Source of the DNA: Kineosporia corallincola
GTDB lineage: Bacteria; Actinomycetota; Actinomycetes; Actinomycetales; Kineosporiaceae
Direction of reading: 5' to 3'
DNA: 64,000 nucleotides
Assembly: GCF_018499875.1 (NCBI RefSeq)
Contig: NZ_JAHBAY010000001.1
Location: 124,001 to 188,000, forward strand
In this document: one piece after another, positions 1 to 8,276 of the stretch
Position numbering within the stretch: the stretch's first letter is position 1
Layout of the letters: the number at the start of each line of letters is the position of its first letter
Program-made: the position numbers and the translations under genes
Notes under the pieces: generated by a model
What the model was told of the DNA's origin: nothing
Database searches by the model: none
Seen by the model: only the letters and a program-made list of their open reading frames with translations

Positions 1-2
1 AG

Positions 3-458
3 GGTCAAGCTGTCGGAGTGGTCGAAGCTCCCTGGGCTCGGGATGCGGCTGGTGTATCACTCCCCACTTCGTATCGGCTTGATGGAAATGACATCGTGCA
101 AGACGTGGATACGACGAACGCGGTGTTTCCAGTAGTTGCTGACCCCAGTCTTTCCATTGGTCTTAATGGTGCCCTTCCGGTGTACAAGGTGAAATTCACG
201 TGGACCGAAACGAATAAGATCAAGAAGCTCATGGATGACAGTACTACTGCGGTGGCCATTGGTTCGGCCTGTGGTCTCATCGGAAACAACCTCGCCAAGG
301 CTGCGTGCGCAACCGGTGGAACTGCTGCTTTCAGCGGTTTTAAGAGCAAGGTGAATAGTGCGATCAAGAACAAGAAGTGCGTGCGGCTGATGATTCCGTA
401 TGGTCTTCCTGTGCAGACCGTAGGATTCGGGGTTGACACTGTGAAGTGCTCCTCCTGA
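3..458 (+). CDS. C-terminal part of a probable secreted actinobacterial protein (5' truncated)
   Basis: The reading frame is open to the left edge, so this is the 3' end of a longer gene; the GTG at 18 is in frame but need not be the start. The visible part contains a pattern I associate with secreted actinobacterial proteins: a PTSYRLDGN segment followed by FPVVADPS. After it comes an alternating polar/hydrophobic domain with four cysteines (two in the middle, one in NKKCVR, one in VKCSS at the C-terminus) that could form disulfides outside the cell. The four residues before the stop include Cys-Ser-Ser. No enzymatic motif is visible. It ends 75 bp before an intrinsic terminator and is convergent with the next IclR gene. 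Function unknown. Confidence 0.6.
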   Translation, partial: GQAVGVVEAPWARDAAGVSLPTSYRLDGNDIVQDVDTTNAVFPVVADPSLSIGLNGALPVYKVKFTWTETNKIKKLMDDSTTAVAIGSACGLIGNNLAKAACATGGTAAFSGFKSKVNSAIKNKKCVRLMIPYGLPVQTVGFGVDTVKCSS

Positions 459-532
459 TCTGATCATGGGTCTTTCAAAGTGAGGCTCGGCCGTCACTGA
501 TCTATCATCAGCTTCTGACAGTTGAGTACGCC

Positions 533-563
533 CGGTGCGCCGTCCTCCAGGGGCGGCGCACCG
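533..563 (+). terminator. Intrinsic terminator of the first gene
   Basis: A 10-bp perfect stem (CGGTGCGCCG / CGGCGCACCG) with an 11-nt loop is followed directly by TTGTTTTG, which gives a U-rich tract on the plus strand. It lies 75 bp after the stop of the first gene. The 148-bp gap holding it has no other recognisable content. Confidence 0.75.
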
Positions 564-606
564 TTGTTTTGTTCACATCATGGACGACGAAACACCGCCG
601 ACATGT

Positions 607-1404
607 TTAGCGTCGGTAAAATCCCAGCCGCGCGCTGATTTCCGCACCACCCTCGATCAATTTCCCGGCAACGTGCCCGAATGAATCCGGGGTGAGCCGG
701 AACGACGGGCCGGAGGCGCTGACCGCCGCGATCACCCGCCCGGCACCGTCACGGATCGGAGCGGCCACCGCGGTCAGCCCGACCTCCAGCTCCTCGTTCG
801 TGGAGGCCCAGCCCCGCTCGGCCACCTCGGCCAGCTCCCGCAGAAACTGGTCGGCGTCGGTGCGGGTGTTGTCGGTCAGGCGCTCCAGCCCGGCCGCGAG
901 CACGCTCTTACGCACCGGCTCCTCGGCGTGGGCCAGCAGCACCTTGCCGCTCGACGTGGCGTGCAGCGGGGTTCGCCGTCCGATCCAGTTTCTCGTCATC
1001 ACGGACGCATTTCCGTACTCCTGCAACACATTCACGGCCGACTCGTCGTCCATGATCGCAATGTTCACGGTCTCGCCGAGCTCGTGGGCGAGCCGCTCGC
1101 AGACGTCCCGGCCCTCCCGGCTGACCTCCAGCCGGCCGGTGGTGGCGGCGGCCAGCCGCAGGATGCCGAGGCCCAGGCGGTACTTGCCGCGATCGCCGAT
1201 CTGGTGCACCAGATCGCGCCGTTCCAGGGCCGTCACCAGGCGGAAGGCAGTGGACTTGTGCACCGCCAGCTCGGCGGCCAGTTCCGTCACTCCGAGCTCA
1301 CCGCGGCGGGCGAGCAGATCGAGCACCAGCAGCGCGCGATCGACGGACTGCACCTGTGAGGCGTCGCCTCCGGCGCGGGTCGTCTCCCCCATGGACGAAA
1401 CCAT
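607..1404 (-). CDS. IclR-family transcriptional regulator of the Rieske operon
   Basis: 265 residues, the normal IclR length. The N-terminal winged helix-turn-helix is clear (about residues 20-80: SVDRALLVLDLLARRGELG, then AVHKSTAFRLVTALERRDLV). The C-terminal effector-binding domain follows, with the typical RRTPLHATSSGKVLLA stretch and a VAAPIRDGAGRVIAAVSASG motif. It is divergent from the ferredoxin/reductase/oxygenase genes, and a 17-bp imperfect palindrome (1481-1497) lies between them, so it most likely controls that operon and itself. Family members bind small organic acids or aromatic or amino-acid-derived ligands; the ligand here cannot be read from sequence. ATG at 1404 was chosen; an in-frame ATG at 1392 is possible. 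Confidence 0.9.
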   Translation of the reverse strand: MVSSMGETTRAGGDASQVQSVDRALLVLDLLARRGELGVTELAAELAVHKSTAFRLVTALERRDLVHQIGDRGKYRLGLGILRLAAATTGRLEVSREGRDVCERLAHELGETVNIAIMDDESAVNVLQEYGNASVMTRNWIGRRTPLHATSSGKVLLAHAEEPVRKSVLAAGLERLTDNTRTDADQFLRELAEVAERGWASTNEELEVGLTAVAAPIRDGAGRVIAAVSASGPSFRLTPDSFGHVAGKLIEGGAEISARLGFYRR

Positions 1405-1480
1405 AGCTCCCCACCAGTAACTCCGTTATGTCTTGACGCATCCCCCGATGGGCCGCACGCTGTTGCTCATCGCACGTCGC

Positions 1481-1497
1481 GTTGTGCAAGGCGCAAC
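1481..1497. promoter_or_regulatory. Candidate IclR operator
   Basis: GTTGTGCAAGGCGCAAC is an inverted repeat with 7-bp arms (one mismatch) around a 3-bp centre. It sits in the 128-bp divergent region between the IclR gene and the ferredoxin gene, about 36 bp upstream of the chosen ferredoxin start. Size and symmetry fit IclR-family sites. Confidence 0.55.
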
Positions 1498-1532
1498 AAT
1501 GACTCCGTTTTTCGTTTGAGATGAGGCCTGCC

Positions 1533-1868
1533 GTGATTCGGGTCTGTGCGGTCGGGGACATCCCCGAGGGTGAGGCGATCAGGGTCGAGAACGGGCCCAC
1601 AGGCGTCCCGATAGCGGTGTTCAACGTCGGTGGTAGCTATTACGCCATCGATGACACCTGCACGCATCAGGACGCGTCGCTGGCGGACGGGTACCTGGAG
1701 GAAGAGGCCTGCGCGGTCGAGTGCCCGCTGCACGCCGCCTGCTTCGACCTGCGTACCGGGGAGCCCAGCGGGCCGCCCGCGCGGGTGCCGGTGCGCACGC
1801 ATGTCGTGGTAGTCCAGGGCGGACAGGTGTTGGTGCAGTTGCAGGCGGCCGGCACGCCGATCGCCTGA
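1533..1868 (+). CDS. Rieske [2Fe-2S] ferredoxin of an oxygenase system
   Basis: Small electron-transfer protein (111 aa) carrying the two Rieske ligand pairs, C43-T-H45 and C64-P-L-H67, about 18 residues apart as the family requires. It would pass electrons from the FAD reductase encoded next to the oxygenase two genes downstream. GTG 1533 is preferred because TGAGG lies six bases upstream and the protein then begins MIRVCAVGDI, typical of oxygenase ferredoxins; an in-frame ATG at 1521 would add four residues but has no visible ribosome site. It is 27 bp from the reductase gene, so the genes are co-transcribed. Confidence 0.9.
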   Translation: MIRVCAVGDIPEGEAIRVENGPTGVPIAVFNVGGSYYAIDDTCTHQDASLADGYLEEEACAVECPLHAACFDLRTGEPSGPPARVPVRTHVVVVQGGQVLVQLQAAGTPIA

Positions 1869-1895
1869 CGCGACGTTGAGCAGGAGCAGAACCCG

Positions 1896-3137
1896 ATGTC
1901 TGAAAGCACGCCTCCGGTGGGCGGAAACGCGATGACGGCGGTGGCCGTGGTGGGCACCGGCCTGGCCGGCCTGTCGTCGGCGCGGGCCCTGCGCGAGCTC
2001 GGCTTCACCGGCCGTATCGTGCTGATCGGCGACGAGAAGCACGAACCCTACGATCGGCCGCCGCTGTCGAAGGCGTTCCTGGCCGGTGACTGGGACCCGG
2101 CCAGGATCGCGCTGGGCCTGCCCACCGACGCCGAACTCGGCCTGGACCGGCGGCTCGGGCACCGGGCGGCCGGGCTGCGGCCCGACGGGCCGGGCTGGGT
2201 GGTGGAACTCGAGGACGGCGACGAGGTGCGGGTGGACGGCGTGGTGATCGCCACCGGGGCCCGGGCCCGCAGGCTTCCCGGGGTGCCCCTGCGCGGGGTG
2301 CACACGCTGCGCACCCTCGACGACGCGCTGGCGCTCAGGGCCGAACTGCTGCCCGGCGCCCGGCTGGTGATCGTCGGTGGTGGATTCATCGGCGCCGAAA
2401 TTGCCTCCACCGCAGTCACTCTCAGTGTCGACACCAGCATGGTGGAGATCGCCCCGGCACTGCTGGCCCGGCCGCTCGGCGAGCGGGTGGGAGCCGCGAT
2501 GGCTGCCCTGCACGAAGCCAACGGCGTGAAAGTGCTGACCGGCGTCGGGGTCTCGACGTTGTTGCCGAATCCCGCCGATCCCGGCCGGGTGGGCGGTGTG
2601 GCGCTGGCCGACGGCCGGGAACTGCCGGCCGACGTGGTGGTGGTCGGCATCGGCTCGGAACCGAACACCGAGTGGCTCGCCGGCAGCGGCCTGACCGGCC
2701 CGGATCCCGACGGCAGCCTGGCCGGTGGGGTGCTCACCGACGAGTCCGGCCGCACCGGGCTGTCCGGCGTGGTCGCGACCGGCGACTGCACCGCGGTGCA
2801 TCATCCGTTCGCCGGCCGGGTGCTGCGCCAGGAGCACTGGACCCATGCCGCCCAGCATCCGGCCCAGGCCGTGGCGGCGCTGATCGGTGCCGAGGCGCCG
2901 GTGGTGTCGCCCGCCATGCGGGTGCCCTACGTGTGGTCGGAGCAGTACGGTCGGCACTTCCAGTTCGCCGGGCACCACCAGCCGGGTGACGAGGCGGAGG
3001 TGGTGGACGGCGACCTGGCCGGGCCCGCCTTCACCGTGCTCTACCGGCGCGACGGCGAGCCGGTCGGGGTGTTCGGGGTGGGGCAGCCCAAGGTGTTCGG
3101 TCGCTGGAGAAGAGAACTGGCCAAGCGCCTGCCCTGA
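1896..3137 (+). CDS. FAD-dependent ferredoxin reductase
   Basis: 413 residues, the size of putidaredoxin/rhodocoxin-reductase-type enzymes. An N-terminal FAD Rossmann motif (GTGLAGLSSA, about residues 21-30) is followed by a second dinucleotide fold (GGGFIGAE) for NAD(P)H. ATGDCTAV marks the second FAD contact, and a C-terminal reductase domain includes the VPYVWSEQYG segment typical of the family. It should move electrons from NAD(P)H to the Rieske ferredoxin just upstream. An AGGAGC ribosome site precedes ATG 1896. An 85-bp spacer with a stem-loop separates it from the oxygenase gene. Confidence 0.92.
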   Translation: MSESTPPVGGNAMTAVAVVGTGLAGLSSARALRELGFTGRIVLIGDEKHEPYDRPPLSKAFLAGDWDPARIALGLPTDAELGLDRRLGHRAAGLRPDGPGWVVELEDGDEVRVDGVVIATGARARRLPGVPLRGVHTLRTLDDALALRAELLPGARLVIVGGGFIGAEIASTAVTLSVDTSMVEIAPALLARPLGERVGAAMAALHEANGVKVLTGVGVSTLLPNPADPGRVGGVALADGRELPADVVVVGIGSEPNTEWLAGSGLTGPDPDGSLAGGVLTDESGRTGLSGVVATGDCTAVHHPFAGRVLRQEHWTHAAQHPAQAVAALIGAEAPVVSPAMRVPYVWSEQYGRHFQFAGHHQPGDEAEVVDGDLAGPAFTVLYRRDGEPVGVFGVGQPKVFGRWRRELAKRLP

Positions 3138-3154
3138 GGTGCCGCGCGTCATCA

Positions 3155-3200
3155 CTCGTTCCGCTCGTTCTGCTCGTTCCCGGGCACTCGTGTTGCCCGG
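3155..3200 (+). other. Triplicated 9-mer and stem-loop ahead of the oxygenase gene
   Basis: Three tandem copies of CTCGTTCYS (3155-3181) run into a perfect 7-bp stem (CCGGGCA / TGCCCGG, 3180-3200) with a 7-nt loop. The GGAG ribosome site of the oxygenase starts 12 nt later. No U-tract follows, so a terminator is unlikely. An mRNA stability or processing element that sets the oxygenase-to-reductase ratio is possible but only inferred. Confidence 0.45.
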
Positions 3201-3222
3201 AAACCGTTGATTGGAGCTCGAC

Positions 3223-4344
3223 ATGACCAGTGTCAGTCTGCCGCCGAGCCTCGTGGCGACGCTGCCGGGAAACATCTACGCCGACCCCGCGGTGTTCGCC
3301 CGTGAGCAGGAACTGATCTTCGAGCGGATGTGGTTCGCCGTGGCCCGGGCCGGTGAGCTGGCCGATCCGGGAGCGTTCGTGACCCGGCAGGTCGGCCGGG
3401 AGAACGTGCTCGTGGTGCGGGGGCGGGACCGGCGGCTGCGGGCGTTCCTCAACGTCTGCCGGCATCGCGGGGCCCGGCTGTGCTCCGGCGACTCGGGGCA
3501 GCTGCGCCGCAACATCCAGTGCATGTACCACGCCTGGACCTACGGGCTCGACGGAAAGCTCGTCGCCGCACCGAATCTGACCAAGATGCAAGACATCGAC
3601 CGGGGCGAGTACGGCCTGATCGAGGTGCACCTGCGGGAGTGGCTGGGCTACGCCTGGGTGTGCCTGGCCGACGAGCCGCCCTCGTTCGAGGCCGACGTGA
3701 TCGCCTCGGCCGACGAGAGGCTCGGCGGGGAAGGGCTGATCGGCGGCTGGCAGGTGGACGAGCTGGCCGTGGGCCGGCGGATCACCTACGACGTGAAGGC
3801 CAACTGGAAGCTCATCATCGAGAACTTCATGGAGTGCTACCACTGCGCCACGATCCACCCCGAGCTGACCGAGATGCTGCCGGAGTTCGCCGGCGGCTAC
3901 GCGGCCCAGGCCTTCATCGGGCACGGCGCCGAATTCCGCGAGGACGCGGAGGCTTTCACCATCGACGGGGCCGGCGGGCACGAGCGCATCCCGGGGGTGG
4001 ACGAAGACCACGACCGTCGTTACTACGCGATCACGGTGCGGCCGCAGGTGTTCGTCAATCTGGTGCCGGACCACGTCATCCTCCACCGGATGTACCCGCT
4101 GGCCGTGGACCGCACGGTGGTGGAGTGCGACTGGCTGTACCTGCCCGGCGTGGTGGAGTCCGGCGCCGACCTGACCCGCTCGGTGGAGTTGTTCGACCGG
4201 GTGAACCGCCAGGACTTCGAGGCCTGCGAGGTGACCCAGCCCGGCATGTCGTCCCGGGCCTACCGGGCGGGCGGGGTGCTGGTGCCGAGCGAGCACCACA
4301 TCGCCGAGTTCCACGAGTGGGTGCAGGCCCGGCTGGCCGGCTGA
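3223..4344 (+). CDS. Rieske non-heme iron oxygenase alpha subunit, quaternary-amine demethylase type
   Basis: 373 residues. The Rieske centre is C79-R-H81 and C100-M-Y-H103. The mononuclear iron motif is ENFMECYHCATIH (residues 200-212, His207 and His212). The ENxxECYHC form and the SEHHIAEFHEW C-terminus resemble the family that demethylates glycine betaine, stachydrine or carnitine (GbcA/Stc2/CntA-like) more than ring-hydroxylating dioxygenases, and there is no beta subunit. The likely reaction is oxidative N-demethylation of a quaternary or methylated amine. ATG 3223 is preferred over TTG 3211 because GGAG sits at 3213. Its stop lies only 9 bp from the convergent ABC gene with no terminator between. 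The true substrate is unknown. Confidence 0.85.
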   Translation: MTSVSLPPSLVATLPGNIYADPAVFAREQELIFERMWFAVARAGELADPGAFVTRQVGRENVLVVRGRDRRLRAFLNVCRHRGARLCSGDSGQLRRNIQCMYHAWTYGLDGKLVAAPNLTKMQDIDRGEYGLIEVHLREWLGYAWVCLADEPPSFEADVIASADERLGGEGLIGGWQVDELAVGRRITYDVKANWKLIIENFMECYHCATIHPELTEMLPEFAGGYAAQAFIGHGAEFREDAEAFTIDGAGGHERIPGVDEDHDRRYYAITVRPQVFVNLVPDHVILHRMYPLAVDRTVVECDWLYLPGVVESGADLTRSVELFDRVNRQDFEACEVTQPGMSSRAYRAGGVLVPSEHHIAEFHEWVQARLAG

Positions 4345-4353
4345 CCCGGCCCC

Positions 4354-6462
4354 TCACCCCTCCGTCTCGAGCACCCGCCCGTCCGTGAGCTGGAACCCGT
4401 CCGCGGTGCGCGCCTCCACCAGGCCGCCGCCGTACTGCTGCTCGTACAGTGCGGCGTAGGCCCCGTTCAGCGCGAGAAGGCTGTCGTGGGTGCCGGTCTC
4501 GACCACGCGGCCGGCATCCATCACGAAGATCACGTCGGCCGAGCGGATGGTGCTCAGACGGTGGGCGATCGCGATCGTGGTGCGGCCGGCCATCAGCGGC
4601 TCCAGGGCGGCCTGCACCCGGCGTTCGCTCACCGTGTCGAGGGCGCTGGTGGCCTCGTCGAGCAGCAGCAGCCGGGGGTCTTTCAGCAGCACCCGGGCGA
4701 TGGCCAGACGCTGTTTCTCGCCGCCGGACAACCGGTATCCGCGTTCCCCCACGACCGTGTCGTAGCCGTTCTCCAGCTCCAGGATGCGGTCGTGGATGTA
4801 CGCCGCCCTGGCCGCCGCGACCACCTCCTCGTCGGTGGCCTCCGGCCGGGCGTAGGCCAGGTTGTCGCGCACCGTGGCGTGGAACAGGTAGGTCTCCTGG
4901 GTGACCATGCCGATGGCCCCGGCCAGCGAGTCGAGCGACAGCGACCGCACGTCGTGCCCGTCCAGCCGCACCGCGCCGGAGGTGACGTCGTACAGCCGCG
5001 GGATCAGGTAGCTCAGCGTGGTCTTGCCCGCTCCGCTGGCCCCCACCACGGCGGCCAGCTGCCCGGGGCGCACGGTCAGGTCGAGACCGCGCAGGGCCCA
5101 GCGCCGGGAGCCGGAGGTGTCGGCCTCCTCCGCCGAGTTCGGCACGGTGGAACGGGATATCGGGAACATCGTGTCGGCGGCCGGGCCGGGCGCGGGCTCC
5201 TCGTCGTCCACCGGTGAATCAGCCTGACCCTCGCCCGGACCGTAACTGAACCACACGTCTTCCAGCCGCACCTCGCCGCCGACCTGGCCGGGTTCCAGAC
5301 GGACGGGCCGGTCCGGCTCGACGATCTCGGCGCGCAGGTCGAGGTAGCCGAACACCCGGGAGAACAGCGCCAGGCTGCTCGACACCTCGGTGGAGGTCTG
5401 CAACACCTGGCCGATCGGCATGAACAGCCGCGACTGCAAGGTGGTGAACGCGATGATCGTGCCCGCGCTCGGCCCGCCGCCGTGCGACAGCTGGAGCCCG
5501 GCCACCAGGTAGACCAGCACCGGGGTGATCGAGAAGAACGTGGACACGACAGCGAAGAACGCCCGGCCGACGATCTGCTGGCGCACCTGGAGCGCAGCCA
5601 GCTCCTCGTTCTGCCGGTGGTAACGCTCGGCGTCACGGTCCTGCCGGCCGAACACCTTGGACAGCAGCACCCCCGACACCGACAGCGACTCCTGCGTGAT
5701 GGCGCTCATCTCGGCCAGGGCCGCCTGGGTGCGGCTGGTGATGCGGCGCCGCACCTGCCCCACCCGGCCGGTGAGCCAGACGAAGAGCGGCAGCATGACC
5801 AGCGACAGCAGGGTGAGCTGCCAGGACAGCAGGAACATCGCGATCAGCGTGGAGATCAGGATGACGCTGTTGCTGAGCAGGCTGCTCGCGGTGTCGGTGA
5901 TGACGGTCTGGAGGCCGCCCACGTCGTTCTGGAGACGGCTCTGGATCTCGCCGGTGCGGGTGCCGGTGAAGAACCGCAGCGACAGGCTCTGGAGATGGCT
6001 GAACAACTGGCCGCGCAGGTCGCGCATGATCTGCTGGCCCACGTAGGTGGTCTGGTAGGACTGCACCACGCCGAGCACGCTGGACACGGCCGGCACCGCG
6101 ATCATGATCGCGCTCAGCACCAGCAGCAGCGGCACGTCCGGACCGCCGGACACGAACAGCGCCCGGTCGAAGATCTCGCGGATCAGCAGCGGGTTGGCCA
6201 CCCCGAGCCCGGCCGTGACCAGGATCAGCCCGGCCACCGCCAGCACCCGGCGCCGGTAGGGCCGGAACAGCGCCACCACCCGGCGCAGCAACGGGCGATC
6301 GGCCGCCGCCGCCCGCAGCCCCGCGGCGGCCTCGGAGACCGTGGCCCCCGGATGCCGGCCCGGGCCGCCCGGACCACCGGCACCACCACGGCCGCCCGGA
6401 GCACCCGGACCGCCCGACCTGCCCGGCCCGCCATGACCCGCCGGCTGTGCGACTCCGCTCAA
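4354..6462 (-). CDS. ABC exporter, fused membrane and ATPase domains
   Basis: About 702 residues. A Gly/Pro/Arg-rich N-terminus (first ~40 residues) precedes a six-helix exporter domain and a nucleotide-binding domain with Walker A GASGAGKTT (about residue 470), signature LSGGEKQR (about 578) and Walker B LLLLDEATSALD (about 600). A roughly 50-residue acidic/proline-rich insertion lies between the first strand of the ATPase domain and Walker A, which is unusual. TTG 6462 is chosen because GAGGGG lies 9 bases upstream; an ATG at 6648 in the same frame would overlap the divergent gene's control region. Type IV half-transporter; substrate unknown (lipid or drug export likely). Confidence 0.85.
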   Translation of the reverse strand: MSGVAQPAGHGGPGRSGGPGAPGGRGGAGGPGGPGRHPGATVSEAAAGLRAAAADRPLLRRVVALFRPYRRRVLAVAGLILVTAGLGVANPLLIREIFDRALFVSGGPDVPLLLVLSAIMIAVPAVSSVLGVVQSYQTTYVGQQIMRDLRGQLFSHLQSLSLRFFTGTRTGEIQSRLQNDVGGLQTVITDTASSLLSNSVILISTLIAMFLLSWQLTLLSLVMLPLFVWLTGRVGQVRRRITSRTQAALAEMSAITQESLSVSGVLLSKVFGRQDRDAERYHRQNEELAALQVRQQIVGRAFFAVVSTFFSITPVLVYLVAGLQLSHGGGPSAGTIIAFTTLQSRLFMPIGQVLQTSTEVSSSLALFSRVFGYLDLRAEIVEPDRPVRLEPGQVGGEVRLEDVWFSYGPGEGQADSPVDDEEPAPGPAADTMFPISRSTVPNSAEEADTSGSRRWALRGLDLTVRPGQLAAVVGASGAGKTTLSYLIPRLYDVTSGAVRLDGHDVRSLSLDSLAGAIGMVTQETYLFHATVRDNLAYARPEATDEEVVAAARAAYIHDRILELENGYDTVVGERGYRLSGGEKQRLAIARVLLKDPRLLLLDEATSALDTVSERRVQAALEPLMAGRTTIAIAHRLSTIRSADVIFVMDAGRVVETGTHDSLLALNGAYAALYEQQYGGGLVEARTADGFQLTDGRVLETEG

Positions 6463-6659
6463 TCTGCCCACCCCCTCTGCCACAGAACGCGCCCGCCCGA
6501 CCGTCGCAGGCCGACCGTACCCGGCACCACCGACAATGTTCGGCCCGAGATCTCCGTCCGGAGCCAACGCACGCCGGGAAGAGGAGCTTCCGCTGTTCTC
6601 CCACAGCCGAAGGGATGGCCGTCGGTGCACCTGATCGACCCGGTGCATACGATCGACGC

Positions 6660-7709
6660 GTGACGGAGAAGGATGACGTGAAGATCGGTCTGGCAGGTTT
6701 CGGGTTCGGCGGGAAGTACTTCCACGCCCCCCTGATCGCCGCCGCGCCCGGGGTCGAGTTCGCCGGTGTGGTCACCACCTCGGCCGGGCGCCAGGCGGAG
6801 GTGGCCGAGCTCTACCCGGGTGTGCCCACCTACGCCTCGCTGTACGAGCTCAAGCAGGCCGGCGCCCAGGCGGTGGCCATCTCCACCCCGGCGCACACCC
6901 ACACCCCGCTGGTGCTGGAGGCGATCGAGCTCGGTCTGGCCGTGGTCTCGGACAAGCCGTTCGCCCTGAATGCGGAGGCCGCCCGGACCGCCGTCGAGGC
7001 CGCCGAGAAGGCCGGCGTCAAGCTGTCCGTCTACCAGAACCGCCGCTGGGACGCCGACCTGCTCACCGTGAAGAAGCTGGTCGAGACGGGCGAGCTGGGT
7101 GAGGTGTTCCGGTTCGAGTCGCGGTTCGAGCGCTTCGACCCGCAGGGCGAGCCGCCCGCGGCCGGCGGCGGCATCCTGCGGGACTTCGGCAGCCACCTCG
7201 TCGACCAGGCGCTGTACCTGTTCGGCCCGGCCGCCTCGGTGTACGCCGAGCTCGACGACGTGACGACCGACGACCGCGACTCCCGCTTCTTCGTCAGCAT
7301 CACCCACACCGGCGGCGTGGTGTCGCACCTGATCGGCAACTGGCGGGAGGGCGCTCCGGGCCCGCGCTACCGGGTCAGCGGCAGCACGGGCTCGTTCGTG
7401 CTGACCAAGCCCATGGAGGGTCAGGAGGCGCTGCTGCTGGAGGGCCTGAACCCGGCCACCGCGGGGGAGCGCTGGGGCGTGGAGCCGCAGGAGAGCTACG
7501 GTCACCTGTACCGCGGCGACGAGGTCACCAGCGTGCCGACCGAGCGCGGCAGCTGGGACACCTACTACCCGTCCTTCGCCGCCGCGGTGCGTGGCGAGGG
7601 CGAGGTGCCGGTCGACCCGCGCGACGCCGTCGCCACCACCGAGGTGCTCGACGCCGCCCGCACGAGTGCACGGACCGGGCAGGTCGTGTCGCTGGGGGCC
7701 GGGAGCTGA
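6660..7709 (+). CDS. Gfo/Idh/MocA-family NAD(P)-dependent oxidoreductase
   Basis: About 349 residues. The N-terminal Rossmann motif is GLAGFGFGGKYFHAP, and the family's cofactor/substrate signature is DKPFALN at roughly residue 100. The C-terminal alpha/beta dimer domain contains GGILRDFGSHLVDQAL. Such enzymes act on sugars, inositols or their derivatives; GGKYFH resembles the YdgJ/scyllo-inositol dehydrogenase branch. GTG 6660 is exactly 6 nt after TACGAT, suggesting a leaderless message. GTG 6678 has a strong GGAGAAGG site and would trim six residues. It is divergent from the ABC exporter and 30 bp upstream of the acetyltransferase. Confidence 0.85.
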   Translation: MTEKDDVKIGLAGFGFGGKYFHAPLIAAAPGVEFAGVVTTSAGRQAEVAELYPGVPTYASLYELKQAGAQAVAISTPAHTHTPLVLEAIELGLAVVSDKPFALNAEAARTAVEAAEKAGVKLSVYQNRRWDADLLTVKKLVETGELGEVFRFESRFERFDPQGEPPAAGGGILRDFGSHLVDQALYLFGPAASVYAELDDVTTDDRDSRFFVSITHTGGVVSHLIGNWREGAPGPRYRVSGSTGSFVLTKPMEGQEALLLEGLNPATAGERWGVEPQESYGHLYRGDEVTSVPTERGSWDTYYPSFAAAVRGEGEVPVDPRDAVATTEVLDAARTSARTGQVVSLGAGS

Positions 7710-7739
7710 ACCGGCTCCGGGAGTCGTAATCTGGCGCCC

Positions 7740-8276
7740 GTGAGGTCAACCACCGGTGTCACCGTCCGCATCCTGCGCGAGGAGGACGCCGAGCCGCTCG
7801 CCCGGCTGGTGTCGGCGAACCGGGAGTTCCTGAGGCCGTGGGAACCCGTCCGTGACGAGGAGTACTTCACCACCGAGGGCCAGCGTCGCATCATCGACGA
7901 CGCCCTCCTCCTCTACACGGGCGGGATCCTGCTGCCCTGCGTCATCCTGGAGAAGGGCGAGCTGGTCGGCCGGATCAACATCAACAACATCGTCCGCGGT
8001 GCCCTCCAGTCGGGGGACGTCGGCTACTGGGTGGCCGAGTCGGCCGGCGGTCGCGGGGTGGCCACGGTCGCCGTCGCCGGGGCGGTGCGCATCGCCTTCC
8101 ACAGCCTCAACCTGCACCGGGTCGCCGCCAGCACCCTGGTCGACAACGTGCGCTCGCAACGGGTTCTGGAGAAGAACGGGTTCGAGCGGATCGGCCTGGC
8201 GCCGCAGTTCCTGAGGATCGACGGCGTCTGGTCCGACTCGCTGCTCTTCCAGAAGGTCAACGACGAGTACGTCTAG
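7740..8276 (+). CDS. GNAT N-acetyltransferase, RimJ/RimL type
   Basis: 178 residues with the GNAT core: strand/loop [20 protein letters not shown], the acetyl-CoA pyrophosphate loop in [12 protein letters not shown], and the C-terminal [26 protein letters not shown] that marks RimJ/RimL-type N-terminal or small-molecule acetyltransferases. GTG 7740 follows TAATCT by 7 nt, consistent with a leaderless start. The stop overlaps the convergent hutI stop by four bases (8273-8276), so the two genes share their 3' ends. Substrate unknown. Confidence 0.85.
   Translation: MRSTTGVTVRILREEDAEPLARLVSANREFLRPWEPVRDEEYFTTEGQRRIIDDALLLYTGGILLPCVILEKGELVGRININNIVRGALQSGDVGYWVAESAGGRGVATVAVAGAVRIAFHSLNLHRVAASTLVDNVRSQRVLEKNGFERIGLAPQFLRIDGVWSDSLLFQKVNDEYV

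Noticed and set aside
577-592. GGACGACGA near the first terminator as another member of the terminator core family
   Set aside because: There is no inverted partner nearby, so no stem can form.
1467-4314. Long minus-strand frames opposite the Rieske operon
   Set aside because: Composition is typical of shadows (His, Gln, Arg, Pro), no conserved motif, and the plus-strand genes have clear cofactor motifs.
6463-6659. Upstream extension of the ABC exporter to ATG 6648
   Set aside because: It would run into the divergent oxidoreductase control region and adds sequence unlike exporter N-termini; TTG 6462 has a better ribosome site.
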